Shown one piece after another: positions 44,777 to 55,000 of a DNA stretch of 64,000 nucleotides (its first letter is position 1; each line of letters opens with the position of its first letter). The notes beneath the pieces were generated by a model that worked only from the letters and a program-made list of their open reading frames with translations, did not search any database and was not told where the DNA came from. Position numbers and translations under genes: made by a program. This stretch comes from Micromonospora_H sonneratiae (GTDB lineage Bacteria; Actinomycetota; Actinomycetes; Mycobacteriales; Micromonosporaceae): assembly GCF_042679305.1 (NCBI RefSeq), contig NZ_JBHTMP010000006.1, positions 62,001-126,000 of the forward strand, read 5' to 3'.

Positions 44777-45757
44777 ATGAGTGACGAACCAGAGATCGGG
44801 CCCGATTTCGACGTACGGAGGGCCGTTGCGCACATCGTTCAACGGCACACTGCCATCGATGATGTCGCGTGGTCGGAGGTGTGCCACGCGTACGGTCGTG
44901 CGAACGACGTCCCGAACCTGCTGCAGCAGCTGACCGGCGGCGATGCCGAGATCGTACGTATGACCTTGCGCGAGTTGTACGGCAGCGTTCGCCATCAGGG
45001 CCAGACGACCGCCGCAGGTGCCCTTGCCGTGCCGTTCCTACTACGAATGGCGGCGGATCCGACGGTGCACCACCGCGACGAGTTGCTGCGGCTGGCCGCT
45101 GACATCGCCCGGCGCAACTACTGGGGTAGGGAGGGCCGTACGGAACTGTTGCTGGTGACCGATCCCGAGCCGCGCTTCGATGTCTCCGGCTACCTGGCCA
45201 ACTGGTCGATCGAAGCCTCACGTAACGCGATCGCAGCACATGCCGCATCGCTGATCGGCCTGCTCCGCGATCCCGACCCACGGGTACGTGGCCGTGCCGC
45301 GTACGCGCTGGCCGCTGCCCTTCCCGGCGGAGATGCCATCACCGACGCGCTGCGTGCCCGGCTGTCGGCCGAGACCGACGCCACCCTACAGATCGGCCTG
45401 GTCCTTGCGGTCGCGCAACATGCGCGCGAGCTTACCCAGACCGATACAGCCCTCGAATGGACCCGGACCCTGTGGTCCGATCCGACGCAACCTGCCGGCG
45501 TACGACTCGGTGCTGTCATCGCCTGGCCCTGCCTGACCACCGCGCCGCCGCCGCCCGCACTGGTCGACGCCGTCACCGATCTGGCCACACCGGAGATGTA
45601 CGACGCTCTGCACGATGTTCCCTGGGCGCTGCACCTGGACAACCCGCGTGGGCTGAAGGCATGGTTCACCATCCTGCTTCACGACACGTCCGACGGAGCG
45701 GCACCGCCCCAGGGGGTCTGGGGGAATGACGACCCGTGGGCCGATCTCGAGTCCTGA
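44777..45757 (+). CDS. HEAT-like repeat protein of unknown function (326 aa)
   Basis: From ATG 44777 (MSDEPEIGPDF) the protein is a series of paired helices. The clearest unit is AASLIGLLRDPDPRVRGRAAYALAAALPGG, with the HEAT/PBS-lyase pattern of D-P-x-V-R. Others are ATLQIGLVLAVAQHARELTQ and the TAAGALAVPFLLRMAADPTVH unit. There is no signal peptide. The C-terminus ends with GVWGNDDPWADLES. Such proteins act as scaffolds; a partner cannot be named. It follows the acetyltransferase gene closely and is convergent with the lipoprotein gene. Confidence 0.7.
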   Translation: MSDEPEIGPDFDVRRAVAHIVQRHTAIDDVAWSEVCHAYGRANDVPNLLQQLTGGDAEIVRMTLRELYGSVRHQGQTTAAGALAVPFLLRMAADPTVHHRDELLRLAADIARRNYWGREGRTELLLVTDPEPRFDVSGYLANWSIEASRNAIAAHAASLIGLLRDPDPRVRGRAAYALAAALPGGDAITDALRARLSAETDATLQIGLVLAVAQHARELTQTDTALEWTRTLWSDPTQPAGVRLGAVIAWPCLTTAPPPPALVDAVTDLATPEMYDALHDVPWALHLDNPRGLKAWFTILLHDTSDGAAPPQGVWGNDDPWADLES

Positions 45758-45833
45758 TACTTGAACCGCAGGTACCTGAACCGCAGGCACAGACCGTAGC
45801 CCACCGGCTCCTCGACAGGCAGCCGTTCTGACG

Positions 45834-45867
45834 GACGTTCTCTCCTCGTCGGGAAAGAGGGAACGTC
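45834..45867. terminator. Bidirectional terminator between convergent genes
   Basis: An 11-base-pair stem (one G-U type pair) made of GACGTTCTCTC and GAGGGAACGTC closes a 12-base loop. It lies in the 108-base gap between the HEAT-like gene and the lipoprotein gene and just touches the lipoprotein stop codon. Confidence 0.6.
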
Positions 45868-46867
45868 ATCTTCCGAGAAGTTCGACGAGCGCGTCGTCAG
45901 CCTGGGCCAGGACCGGCGGGCCGGACAACGGACGCGTCATGACCCGCCGGCAGTGGTCGAGTTCGACGTAGATCTCCCCGCCCGTACCGTCGGCGGCCCG
46001 CAGCATGGCGAACCGGTCCGCTGCGCCCGAGCATTCCTTCGCTGGCGGCAGCGCCGCCAACGCCCGCTCTACGGTCCTTCGTCGCTGCTCCGGGAGGAGC
46101 AGGCCGTACTCGAAGGTGCCGACGGGCTTGGCTGTTCCCCGCTGCTCCGCCGGTACCCGGAACACGCACAGCCGCAGCTGCGCCGTGGCCGAGAACGGCA
46201 GCGCCACCCGGCCCGGTCGCGCGCCGGAGGCCGAATCCCCGGTCTCGGTCGCCACCATGTCCGACAACTCCTGGCCGCACCCGGACAGGGCTGCCCCGGA
46301 CGACTCGATCTCCCGGACCACCTTCTCCGTCACGGTGGTCAGCCGCAGGCCACGTACCGCCTCCTGCACCTCGGGACGCGGCTTGCCACAGCCGTTCACC
46401 GGGATCCCCGGTCGGATCCATCGGCCCTGTGCGTCGAACAGCAGCAGGTTCGGTACCCATGGCATTTCCAGGGTGCAGGCACCGTTGGTGGGCTGCTCGT
46501 CGGGCAGGCGTAGTGCGGCCAGCAGCGCCGTCAGGTCGGTGGCCCGGCCCTCGGTGAGGACCAGGTCCTGACCGCCGTCGGCACGTCGCTTCGGCCCGAG
46601 CTGGCAGTGGACCGCGACCGTGGCCGCGAAACCGGTGCCGAGGCGCGGCAGGATCAGGGCGTCCGACGGAGGCACACTCAACTCCATCGGCGCGTCCACC
46701 TCACAGGATGTCCACCCGGACCGGACGGCCGGCGTACCGGTCACCGGGCTGCGTGGCTGGGCCTGCGGACCGCCGATCGTCTGCTCGTCGGCCCTGGGCG
46801 CACCCCCGCAGGCGACCAGCCCGGCCAGGGCCGTCACCACGGCGAGCCCCCTGAGGATCGCGCGCAT
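45866..46867 (-). CDS. Lipoprotein of unknown function (333 aa)
   Basis: The ATG 46867 start gives MRAILRGLAVVTALAGLVACGG, a lipobox (LVAC) with the Cys lipidated after cleavage. The mature protein has several cysteines (SCEVDAPMEL, VHCQLGP, ACTLEMPWVP, NGCGKP, GCGQEL, LCVFRVP, ECSGAADRF, DHCRRVM). It ends in an acidic helix, QADDALVELLGR. The even number and spacing suggest disulfide pairs in an extracytoplasmic fold. No family is recognised. The gene is about 40 bases downstream of the DUF6624 gene. Confidence 0.75.
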   Translation of the reverse strand: MRAILRGLAVVTALAGLVACGGAPRADEQTIGGPQAQPRSPVTGTPAVRSGWTSCEVDAPMELSVPPSDALILPRLGTGFAATVAVHCQLGPKRRADGGQDLVLTEGRATDLTALLAALRLPDEQPTNGACTLEMPWVPNLLLFDAQGRWIRPGIPVNGCGKPRPEVQEAVRGLRLTTVTEKVVREIESSGAALSGCGQELSDMVATETGDSASGARPGRVALPFSATAQLRLCVFRVPAEQRGTAKPVGTFEYGLLLPEQRRRTVERALAALPPAKECSGAADRFAMLRAADGTGGEIYVELDHCRRVMTRPLSGPPVLAQADDALVELLGR

Positions 46868-46905
46868 ACCACTCCTCGACCGGCAGTCTTCCACTCCGTA
46901 CGCCG

Positions 46906-47499
46906 CTAGGACGACGTTGGCAGCGATCCGGTTCCCGATGAACTCCTACCCCCGGTCTCGTCGTCGGTCCGGTCGTCGGACTCGCGCTGGCGTATCTGGC
47001 TCACGTGCTCGGCGAAGGGCCCGAGCCCGACGCTGTGGCGTCGTTCGTCGAGGTGTTCAGGGTCCGCTATCGGCTGTGGCTGGAGCGACCCGTCGTCCTC
47101 GTACCAGAACTGCGTGCCGTACAGCTGTGGCCTGTCCTGGGCCCGGAGCACCCGGTCGGTCAGGTAGGCCAGGTGGGACGGCTGCGCCTCGCCGTCGTGT
47201 ACCGCCTGTTCGAGCAGGCGCAGGCACCGGCGTTGGAACTCCGGATCGAGGTCGGCGTGTTGCGCGATCAGCCAGGCGGCGGTGGAGGCGTCGGCACCCA
47301 CCTCGCTGCGTCGGGGCCAACCGTGTCGGTCGAGCACCCCCGCGAACCAGGCCGTGTTGTCGATGTCGATATCGCACACCCTGGCCCAGACCTCGTCGTG
47401 GACGGTCCGCCCGGTCAAGCCGCGGACCAACTCGGCCCGCGCCAGCTGGTCCCGGTCCATCCGCTCGATCAACTCGGCGGAGAGCTCACCATGCTCCAT
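46906..47499 (-). CDS. DUF6624 family protein (197 aa)
   Basis: The defining core is LDRHGWPRRSEVGADASTAA followed by WLIAQHADLDPEFQRRCLRL, then SHLAYLTDRVLRAQDRPQLYG and TQFWYEDDG. This H-G-W-P...G...A...A.L..QHAD pattern with YLTDRV and QLYGTQ is DUF6624, widespread in bacteria and of unknown function. The C-terminal 50 residues are charged and probably disordered. It is encoded between the sigma factor gene (40 bases upstream) and the lipoprotein gene, all on the minus strand. Confidence 0.8.
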   Translation of the reverse strand: MEHGELSAELIERMDRDQLARAELVRGLTGRTVHDEVWARVCDIDIDNTAWFAGVLDRHGWPRRSEVGADASTAAWLIAQHADLDPEFQRRCLRLLEQAVHDGEAQPSHLAYLTDRVLRAQDRPQLYGTQFWYEDDGSLQPQPIADPEHLDERRHSVGLGPFAEHVSQIRQRESDDRTDDETGGRSSSGTGSLPTSS

Positions 47500-47538
47500 C
47501 CAGCCAGGATCCCGGTCCGTCGCCGCCTACACCAGAGC

Positions 47539-48882
47539 TCAGGGCGTGTCTCCGGCCGTGTCTCGCGGATCCGCTGGCTGTGGGAGCCCACCCGCCTTGC
47601 GTAGCAGTACCGAACGCTCGCGGACATTCCGGCACAGTCGGGCGGCGAGCTCCAACTCGGCCCGTGCCTCGGTGGTCCGGCCGAGCCGTGCCAGCAGTTC
47701 GCCACGCACACTCGGGAGCAGGTACGACCCCGACAGCCGGTCGGTGGCGACCAACTCGTCGACGATGGCCAGCGCCTGCTGTGGTCCGTCCGCCATTGCT
47801 ACGGCGACAGCCCGGTTGAGTTCGACGACGGGGGAGGGCGCCACCCGGCCGAGCGCCTCGTAGAGGAGCACGATGCGCTCCCAGTCGGTCTCCCGTACGG
47901 AGGGTGCCGACGCGTGGCAGGCGGCGATCGCTGCCTGTAGTCCGTACGGTCCGAGGCCGCGCCCGACACCCGATGCCCGGCCGATCGCGGCCAGCCCGCG
48001 CCGGATCGCCGACCGGTCCCACAGCCGTCGATCCTGGTCCTCCAGGAGCACCGCCTCGCCGTCGGGTCCGGTGCGGGCGGGGAAGCGTGCGGCCGTGAGC
48101 TCGAACAGGGCGAGCAGCCCGGATACCTCCGGTTCATCCGGCAGCAACGCGGCCAGCATCCGCGCCAGCCGGATCGCCTCGTACGCGAGGTCGGAACGCA
48201 GCAGGCGGTCGCCGGTCGTCGCCGTCGAACCCTCCGTGAAGATCACGTAGAGCACGCTCAGGACGCCACCGAGCCGCTCGCGTCGTTGCTCGGCTGGCGG
48301 CAGCTCGAACGGCACCCCCGCTGCGGCGATCGTCTTCTTCGCCCGCGTGATCCGTGCCTGGACCGTCGGCACCGGCACGAGGAACGCCCGGGCGATCTCT
48401 TCGCTGGCCAGGCCGCCGACCACGCGCAGCGTAAGGGCGACGCGGGCCTCGGGCGAGAGTACGGGATGGCACGCCACGAACATCAGCGCGAGCACGTCGT
48501 CGTCGACCCGGTCGGGGTCCCAGGGCAGGTCGTCCGACCGGTCCCGCAGGGGCACCGCACCCGAGTAGGCCTGGCCTTCGGCAAGTTGGCCGGCCAGCAT
48601 GGCGTACCGCTGGTCGAGTGCGGACCGGCGACGGAAGCTGTCGATGGCACGGCGTCGGGCGGTCGTGAGCAGCCAGCCCACCGGGTTGGTCGGCGCCCCG
48701 TCGCGCGACCAGGTGGCGAGGGCCTCCGCCACCGCCTCCTGCGCCACGTCCTCGGCGAGTTCGAAGTCCCCGGTGTAGCGGGCGAGCGCACCGACGATCC
48801 GTGCGGACTCGATCCGCCAGACGGCCTCGACGGCCCGCCGCGCCGACTCGGTGCTCGGCGGGCCGTCGGTGGCGGTGGACAT
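47539..48882 (-). CDS. ECF RNA polymerase sigma factor, ECF42 type (DUF6596 and C-terminal extension)
   Basis: ATG 48882 (MSTATDG) overlaps the stop of the DGPF gene by one base. Region 2 is VWRIESARIVGALARYTGDF with DVAQEAVAEALATWSRDG and WLLTTARRRAIDSFRR. Region 4 is LTLRVVGGLASEEIARAFLVPVPTVQARITRAKK. A DUF6596 segment follows (LGGVLSVLYVIFTEGSTATTG), then a C-terminal helical extension of about 200 residues with TPR-like pairs. This 447-residue layout with an adjacent DGPF gene and no anti-sigma gene defines ECF42; the extension is thought to control activity. Confidence 0.9.
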   Translation of the reverse strand: MSTATDGPPSTESARRAVEAVWRIESARIVGALARYTGDFELAEDVAQEAVAEALATWSRDGAPTNPVGWLLTTARRRAIDSFRRRSALDQRYAMLAGQLAEGQAYSGAVPLRDRSDDLPWDPDRVDDDVLALMFVACHPVLSPEARVALTLRVVGGLASEEIARAFLVPVPTVQARITRAKKTIAAAGVPFELPPAEQRRERLGGVLSVLYVIFTEGSTATTGDRLLRSDLAYEAIRLARMLAALLPDEPEVSGLLALFELTAARFPARTGPDGEAVLLEDQDRRLWDRSAIRRGLAAIGRASGVGRGLGPYGLQAAIAACHASAPSVRETDWERIVLLYEALGRVAPSPVVELNRAVAVAMADGPQQALAIVDELVATDRLSGSYLLPSVRGELLARLGRTTEARAELELAARLCRNVRERSVLLRKAGGLPQPADPRDTAGDTP

Positions 48883-49301
48883 CAGAGCTGGCCGGTCCGC
48901 TCGCGCCATGCCCGCTCCTTGATGATCCACTCGTTGTCCTGCGGGAACTCGTCGATGCTCGGCACCCGGCGGATCTCGCATTTCGCGCCGGCCATCGCCG
49001 GAATTCGCTTGGCCCATTCGACCGCCTCCTCCTTCGAGGCCACATCGATCACGTAGAAGCCCCCGAACAGCTCCTTCGTCTCGCCGTACGGACCGTCGGT
49101 GACCACCGGCGTCTCACCGCTGAAGTCGACCACCACACCCTGGGCCGGGTCGTCCAGGCCCTCGGCAGCGACCAGCACGCCGGCCCGGATCATCTCCTCG
49201 TTGAAGCGACCCACCGTTTCGAGCATCTGCTCGAAGGGCGTCTCCATCATCTTCGCCATCGACTCGTCCGTGCCGCGCATGATCAGCATGTACTTCGCCA
49301 T
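48882..49301 (-). CDS. DGPF/YCII-domain protein paired with the sigma factor (139 aa)
   Basis: The product starts MAKYMLIMRGTDESMAKMME and has VVVDFSGETPVVTDGPYGET, the DGP motif of the family, then FGGFYVIDVASKEEAVEWAK and EIRRVPSIDEF. It has the ferredoxin-like fold length of about 120-140 aa. GTCAAGGAG precedes the start. It is the first gene of a two-gene unit with the ECF42-type sigma factor and carries the best promoter match (49351-49377). Its biochemical role is unknown, but such proteins are the usual target of the neighbouring sigma factor. Confidence 0.88.
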   Translation of the reverse strand: MAKYMLIMRGTDESMAKMMETPFEQMLETVGRFNEEMIRAGVLVAAEGLDDPAQGVVVDFSGETPVVTDGPYGETKELFGGFYVIDVASKEEAVEWAKRIPAMAGAKCEIRRVPSIDEFPQDNEWIIKERAWRERTGQL

Positions 49302-49350
49302 CTTCGATCTCCTTGACTTCGGGGTCGCCTTCCGACCCTCTCACTCATAG

Positions 49351-49377
49351 GTCGAACGGGGCGGTCGCGGATCGACA
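49351..49377 (-). promoter_or_regulatory. Putative ECF42-type promoter upstream of the sigma factor unit
   Basis: On the minus strand, TGTCGA, 17 bases and CGAC lie 50 bases upstream of the DGPF start. The -35 element equals the published ECF42 consensus TGTCGA as I recall it. The same arrangement stands upstream of the second DGPF pair at 42154-42180. Confidence 0.65.
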
Positions 49378-49484
49378 CGGCAGAGCAAGGCGGTTAGTTC
49401 TGCGCCGCGACGAGGGGTCTGGGCCGGGTCGGGGCCCTTCTGCCGGGTGACCTGCAGCAGCGGCCGTCGTCCACCCAACGGAGG

Positions 49485-49880
49485 TCAGCCGGCCCGGTGA
49501 CGGGGTGCATCCTTGTCGGGGTGCTGCTCGGCGGAGCTGGTCGTGCCAGTTGCGGTACGGCGCTCCCGCCGGCCTCGAACCAGTTCGGTCTCCAGGGCGT
49601 CGAGGCGTTGCCGCCAGAACTGTCGGTAGCGTTCGAGCCACTGGTCGATCTCCTGGAGGGGGGTGGGATCGACCGCATACATGCGTCGTGTGCCCTCCGG
49701 ACGGACGGTGGTGAAGCCGTTTTCGCGTAGCACGCGAAGATGTTGCGAGACCCCGGGCTGCGAGATCTTGAACTCCCGCTGGATCACCGCTCCGATGTCG
49801 CCGGCCGACTGCTCGCCTTCGGCCAGTAGTTCGAGGATTCGGCGTCGGACCGGATCACCGAGGACGTCGAAGGCGTGCAC
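49485..49880 (-). CDS. ArsR/SmtB family transcriptional regulator (131 aa)
   Basis: The N-terminal 90 residues form the winged helix: FDVLGDPVRRRILELLAEGE, then SAGDIGAVIQREFKISQPGV, SQHLRVLRENGFTTVRPEGT and RRMYAVDPTPLQEIDQWLER. There are no metal-binding cysteines, so it is of the non-metal group that often sits next to SRPBCC/AHSA1 or DGPF-type genes. The last 35 residues are charged and likely disordered. It is upstream of the DGPF/sigma unit on the same strand with about 180 bases between. A terminator (49934-49977) isolates it from the next operon. Confidence 0.85.
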   Translation of the reverse strand: MHAFDVLGDPVRRRILELLAEGEQSAGDIGAVIQREFKISQPGVSQHLRVLRENGFTTVRPEGTRRMYAVDPTPLQEIDQWLERYRQFWRQRLDALETELVRGRRERRTATGTTSSAEQHPDKDAPRHRAG

Positions 49881-49933
49881 CGCGCCATTATTTCAGGGCG
49901 TAGTTATATAATGTCAAGCCGTCACTTCGTGAT

Positions 49934-49977
49934 GCCCTGGCCGTAGGGGTGACCAGTACACCCCCTACGGCCAGGGC
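49934..49977. terminator. Terminator of the DUF4132-MoxR-VWA-SWIM operon
   Basis: A perfect 16-base-pair inverted repeat (GCCCTGGCCGTAGGGG and its complement) with a 12-base loop lies about 145 bases after the SWIM gene stop and just upstream of the ArsR gene. It should end the long leftward transcript. Confidence 0.85.
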
Positions 49978-50120
49978 ACGGCCCGGACCACGGCGGGGCC
50001 GACCCGGGAGTTACCCGGTCGCCCCCGCCGGCGATTCGAGTGGCTGCCCCGAGCCCGCTACCGCCACCAGGACGGCCGTCCCCAGCCCCTACCGCCACCA
50101 TCCATCGCCCCGGTCGGTGC

Positions 50121-52055
50121 TCAGCCGACCAGCGTCCGCCCGTCCAGGTCGCCGGCGAGGCTGGTCAGCGCCGTCGGCAGCCAGGACAGTTCACTCAGGG
50201 CACTGCTCGCCGCCGCCTCGTAGACGGCCAACGCCAACCAGGCCTCGGCGAACCGGCTGCCGTCGTGGCTGGCCAGCCGCCCGAACACGTCCCGGGAACG
50301 GTTACGCGCTGCCGCCAACAACGAGTCCAGCAGTTCAGCGCCCGTGTCGAACCGTGCCCGGCGCATTCGCTGTCCGTCCGAGGCAGCCAGTGCCTCTACG
50401 GCCCGGCCACCGGCCACCACCCGTTCGACGTGTCGACGCAGTAGCTGTAGGACCGGGTCACCGGAGGTGTCCGGTCGACTGCCGCCATCCGGGACGGCGA
50501 CCAGATCGTTGGTCGGTACGTCAACGGCGGCCCCGCCACCGTTCGGTAGCTGACTGCGGTGCAACCGGTCGTAGCCGAGATCCACATGGTCACCCCACCG
50601 CTCCGGCAGGGAGAGCCGAGCAGTGTCAGCTGCACCGGCATCGGCGATCCCCACGGCGAGGGCCTGCACCGTGGCCCGCCGAGCCGGCACCGGCTCGCCG
50701 ATGAGCAGCAGATCCAGGTCCGGGCAGTCGCCCAGCAGACGCAGATTCTCCCGGTACGGCAGTTCGGCGTGATCCGCTCCGACGGTCAACGTCAGGACCG
50801 TCCCGTCGGAGGTGGACGCCAGCACCCCGTCGTCGGTCGGCCCGATCACCCGTACCGACAGGAACAGCAGGTTCGCGCCGGCCCGACGTTCCTGCACCGG
50901 TTTCGCCAGTGCGGAGAACGTCCGGCTTATCTGGTTGGCCAGCGGCTCGTGCCACAGTTGCGCCAGCGGCTCCTCCGTCCACCGGACCCCGGCTGCCCGT
51001 ACGGCGCGGACCGAGGCACCGCCGCCCAGTTGGCCGGTCGTCGCGGCGGTGGCCCCGGAGACGACCAGGCCGGCACGGGACAGTTCGCGATGGGTGACGG
51101 CCGTCGTCCCGAGCGGCACGGCCGTGCTGCCCGTGCTGGCGGCGCGGCCCACGCCGCCGGGAGCGATGTCCGTGGCCATCCAGAGACGACCGTCACGGTC
51201 ACTCAGGTAGGTGGTCGTGCCGGCATAGCCGGAGTCGGCGACCACCGGTACCGTGCACAGGCCGTAGAGACGCAGGCTGCCCTGCACCTCGTACGTCCGG
51301 CGGGCCCTGCCCAGCAGATCGCCGACGGTCTGTGTGGGCAGTTGCGGGGCACTGAGCCGGTGGGCCAGGGCGAGCAGGTTGCGTACCTCGTCAGTCAGGT
51401 CTGCCAGCCGATAGTTGGCCTGGCCGGTGCGGGCCGCCTGCAACAGTGAGGCCACGATCCGGCCGGCCTCGGCAGCCCGGTACAGCCCGTTGGCCCGCGC
51501 TTCATGGGTGGCTCTGAGCAGTTCGGAACGCAGCACCGCGCCGGCACCGGCGACGCCGGCCGTCAGGATCGCCACGCCAGCCTGCCACAGCCCGCGAGCG
51601 GCGTCGCGCTGGCGGGAGGTGAGCTGCGGCGCCACGTCGGAACCGGTAGCCGGCACCGGGCCCGGATCGGACAGCGGGACGGTGGCCACCGTGGTTGGTT
51701 CCGCCAGCGGCGAAGCACCGTCGGTCGACGGCGGCGTTTCCGGGGTGGTGCCACCGGGACCCGTACGGTCGTCCACCGGAGCCAGGGAGAGCACGGCAGC
51801 ACGGTGCAGACAGGCCGGGGCCAACAGACAACTACAGGTGGCCCCGGCGGAGTTCGTCACCGTACCGCCGGTCACCAGCAGCGTGACGGTGGTCGCGTCA
51901 TCCACCCGTACCGTGAAGCCGTCCGATGTCGCCGTGACCGGCCATTCACCGGCCCGCTCCACCATCGCGTCCAGTTTCTTACGCAGCCGGTTGGGCAGCA
52001 GGTCGACGGCCTCGGCGACGAGCAGCGGTGCCACCGGAGGCAGGGCGGCGGTCAT
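50121..52055 (-). CDS. SWIM zinc-finger protein (YehQ-type, 644 aa)
   Basis: ATG 52055 overlaps the upstream stop by four bases. The N-terminal 100 residues contain the SWIM finger (CxCx(n)CxH) as CSCLLAPACLHRAAV near residue 73, followed by a Pro/Thr-rich linker and about 500 residues with mixed helices and strands (RTYEVQGSLRLYGLCTVPVV; FLSVRVIGPTDDG). SWIM domains bind DNA or protein. In the E. coli yeh group the equivalent is yehQ next to a VWA protein. Function is not known. It is the last gene of the operon and is followed by a terminator. Confidence 0.8.
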   Translation of the reverse strand: MTAALPPVAPLLVAEAVDLLPNRLRKKLDAMVERAGEWPVTATSDGFTVRVDDATTVTLLVTGGTVTNSAGATCSCLLAPACLHRAAVLSLAPVDDRTGPGGTTPETPPSTDGASPLAEPTTVATVPLSDPGPVPATGSDVAPQLTSRQRDAARGLWQAGVAILTAGVAGAGAVLRSELLRATHEARANGLYRAAEAGRIVASLLQAARTGQANYRLADLTDEVRNLLALAHRLSAPQLPTQTVGDLLGRARRTYEVQGSLRLYGLCTVPVVADSGYAGTTTYLSDRDGRLWMATDIAPGGVGRAASTGSTAVPLGTTAVTHRELSRAGLVVSGATAATTGQLGGGASVRAVRAAGVRWTEEPLAQLWHEPLANQISRTFSALAKPVQERRAGANLLFLSVRVIGPTDDGVLASTSDGTVLTLTVGADHAELPYRENLRLLGDCPDLDLLLIGEPVPARRATVQALAVGIADAGAADTARLSLPERWGDHVDLGYDRLHRSQLPNGGGAAVDVPTNDLVAVPDGGSRPDTSGDPVLQLLRRHVERVVAGGRAVEALAASDGQRMRRARFDTGAELLDSLLAAARNRSRDVFGRLASHDGSRFAEAWLALAVYEAAASSALSELSWLPTALTSLAGDLDGRTLVG

Positions 52056-55000
52056 CGGTTGCTCACCTGGTCCGCGACCCAGCGGGCCAGCTCGAGCGGG
52101 CTCAGCGCGGCGACCGGCATCCCGGCGGCCACCAGTTGGCCGGCGACCCCGACGGAGTACCGGGGGCGACCGTCGTCGTCCAGGCTGGCGCAGCCCAGCA
52201 GCGTGCACCCGGACTCGACCAGGGCCCGCACCTCGTTGAGTAGACCGCTCACCGGATAGCCTTCCTCGAAGTCGCTGACCACCGCCACCAGCGTGCGGCT
52301 CGGGACCGTCACCAGCGACCGGGCGTGGCGTAGGCCGGCCGCGATGTGGGTGCCACCGCCGACCCGGACCTCCAGGAGCAGTCCGAGCGGATCGTGCACC
52401 CGGTCGGTCAGGTCCACCACCTCGGTGGAGAACGCCACGAAGTGGGTGGTGAGCGCGGGCACCCCGGCGAGTACGGCTCCGGTCAGGGCCGACCAGATCA
52501 CCGATGCCTCCATCGAGCCGGACACGTCCACCACCAGGATCAGACGCCAGTCGACGCTACGTCGGGCCCGGGTGGCGAAGACCGGTCGTTCCGGCACCAC
52601 GACCACCCGCCCGTCGCTGTCGCGGTGGATGTGCGACAGGTTGGCCCGCAGGGTGCGGGGCAGATCGAGCGGCCCGCCCGGACGATACGTCGGGCGGGGG
52701 TTGGTCAGCCCGGTCAACGCCGGCCGCAGCCGGGTGGCCAGTGCCCTGGTCAGTTCCGTCACGATCCGTGCCACCAGGGGTCGCAGCCGGGCCAGGGCGG
52801 TCTCCGACAGGCCGCCGGCGAGGGAGAGCACGTTGCGGAGCAGTTCCACCGAGGGGCGGACCGCATCCGGGTCCAGTTGGATCGCCGCCTCGAGCCGGCC
52901 AGCCTCCACCGCGCGGGCCAGCACCTCCTCCCGTACCCCGGGCCCGAAGAGCGCGTTGAGTTCCTCGGCCCACTCCCGTACGCCGGGGTAGGGCGCTTCC
53001 CGTCCGGCCCGGCCCACCCGCTCCGCCTGGGCTCCCTCACCCCGGCCAGCGCCGTAGAGTTCGTCCAACGCGGTGGCATAGCGGGCGGCGGTTCCGGTCA
53101 GGCACTCCGGCTGGCGTCCGAGCACGAGCCGCCAGCGGTCCGCCGGGCGCAGCTCGCGGACGCGGTCCGTGGTCCCCGCAGACACCGGTACGGGCGCATC
53201 GCCCGTCTTCTCGGCGGAGGGCGTCCCGCCCGGAGAGGCAATGGCCGAAGCCGTCGGCTCGACCGTAGTCGACGAGTCACTGTCGGCTACTGTCGGTTCG
53301 GTGCCTGTGGCCGTGCCGTCGATCACCCCGTCGAGACCGAACGCGGACAGTGCCCGGCGGCCGGCCCGATCGGCCAGCAGACGGGACAGCAGCAGGTCGG
53401 GATCATCGACCGTGCCGATCTCCGTCGGTGCGTCGCCGTCGTTCAGCCGTGCGTCGACGATCGTCAGCAGCCGTTCCCGAGCGGCCGGGCTGGCCGTGTG
53501 GAAACCGCCCCGCAGCGCCGGCAGTCGGGTAAGGAAGTCCTGGTCGGACAGGCTCTCGACCCGATCGAGCAGAGCGTCGAGGGCGGGGCCACCCGCATGC
53601 AGCAGTGGTTCGGCAGCGGCCAGCAGCCCGGTCAGGTACTCCTGAAGGTGCCGCCGACGTTCCGGATCGGTCGCGTTGTCCAGGCGGGAGGCGATCCGGG
53701 CGGCCAGGGTCGCCGGCTCCCAGCGGTCGAGCAGCACCTGGGCCGCGCCGGCAGCAGCCGAGATCAGCGGCGTGCCCTCGCTGGTGAGCCGGTCCAGGGC
53801 AGCGCCCAGCCGAAGACCTATCCGGGTCGTCTCGGCCCGCCGGGCCAGAACGGCGAGGGCCTCGGCATCGGCGACCTCGGTCGCCCCGGTCAGGCCGTCG
53901 AGCTGACGTACGGCCGACGACTCCAACAACTCCGCAACCGCACCCGCCCGGACGACCGGATGGGCTTCCGTGTCGGCCGACTCAGCGGGTGCCGTCCTTC
54001 CGTCCGACGGCACGGTGTCGAGTGAATCAGTGTCGGGTGAACCGTTGTCAGGTGAACCGTTGTCGGGCGCGGGGAGACCGGGAATGTGGCCGCTGCGCAG
54101 CCGGTCCAGAAGCCCGAGCGCGGTGACCGTCTCGGCCAGAGTGCCGCTGGCCGGCACCACCGTCGCAAGCTCGGCCAGCCGCTCGGCGGCCAGGGTTTCC
54201 AGCCCGCACTCGGCGGCCGTGGCCAGGCCCTTGATCACCTCACCGGCGGTCGGCCCGCCGTCGGCTGACGAACGTCGACGACGCTCCCGTAGCACCCCCT
54301 CGGTGGCCTGCGGCAGGGTCACCCCGTGCAGGCCGACGATGTCCAGCATGGCGTCGGTCTCCGGCGACCAACGCAACCGCCAGCGGGAGGTCAACGCGTC
54401 CACCCCGCCGACCCCCTCGGTGGCGACGTACTCGCCGTACCCCACCTCACAGGCGGCCAGCTGGTGCAACGCGGTCTCGCGCCGCCGGTCCAGTTCGGAG
54501 CGCAGTGGATCGAGGCGTACCTCCCGGGCGGGCTGCCCTGGTCCCGGTAGCCGCAGGTCAGCAACCAGGTGTGCCACCGCCGGGCCGAGTCCGGAGCGCG
54601 GCGTTCCCGGGGCGAGGGCACCGCGTCGGTCACCCACCAGGATGCGTTCCATCGCCCGGGCCACCATCCGGCCCCGACCCAGTACCTCCCCGTGGGCGAG
54701 GACGGTCTGCAACGCTTCGACCAGCTCGCCCCGGCCAGGGGCGGGCAGCCCGCGCAGCCGGGCCAGGTCGGTGGCCAGCCGGGTCGCCTCCCGGGCCTCC
54801 GCCGGTCCGGCCGGGTGACCGGCGGACCGCACCTCCGCGCAGATCCGTACGACGGACTCCAGCGCCGCCGACTCCACGCGGGTGGGGTCGCCGTCGGCCG
54901 TGAACACCGCCTGCTGCCACTGTGGGTCCCGGATGCCGGCGGGATAACCGGAGCGGGCATCGAGCAGCGCGAAGCCGTACGGGACCAGGGAGGTGGCCAC

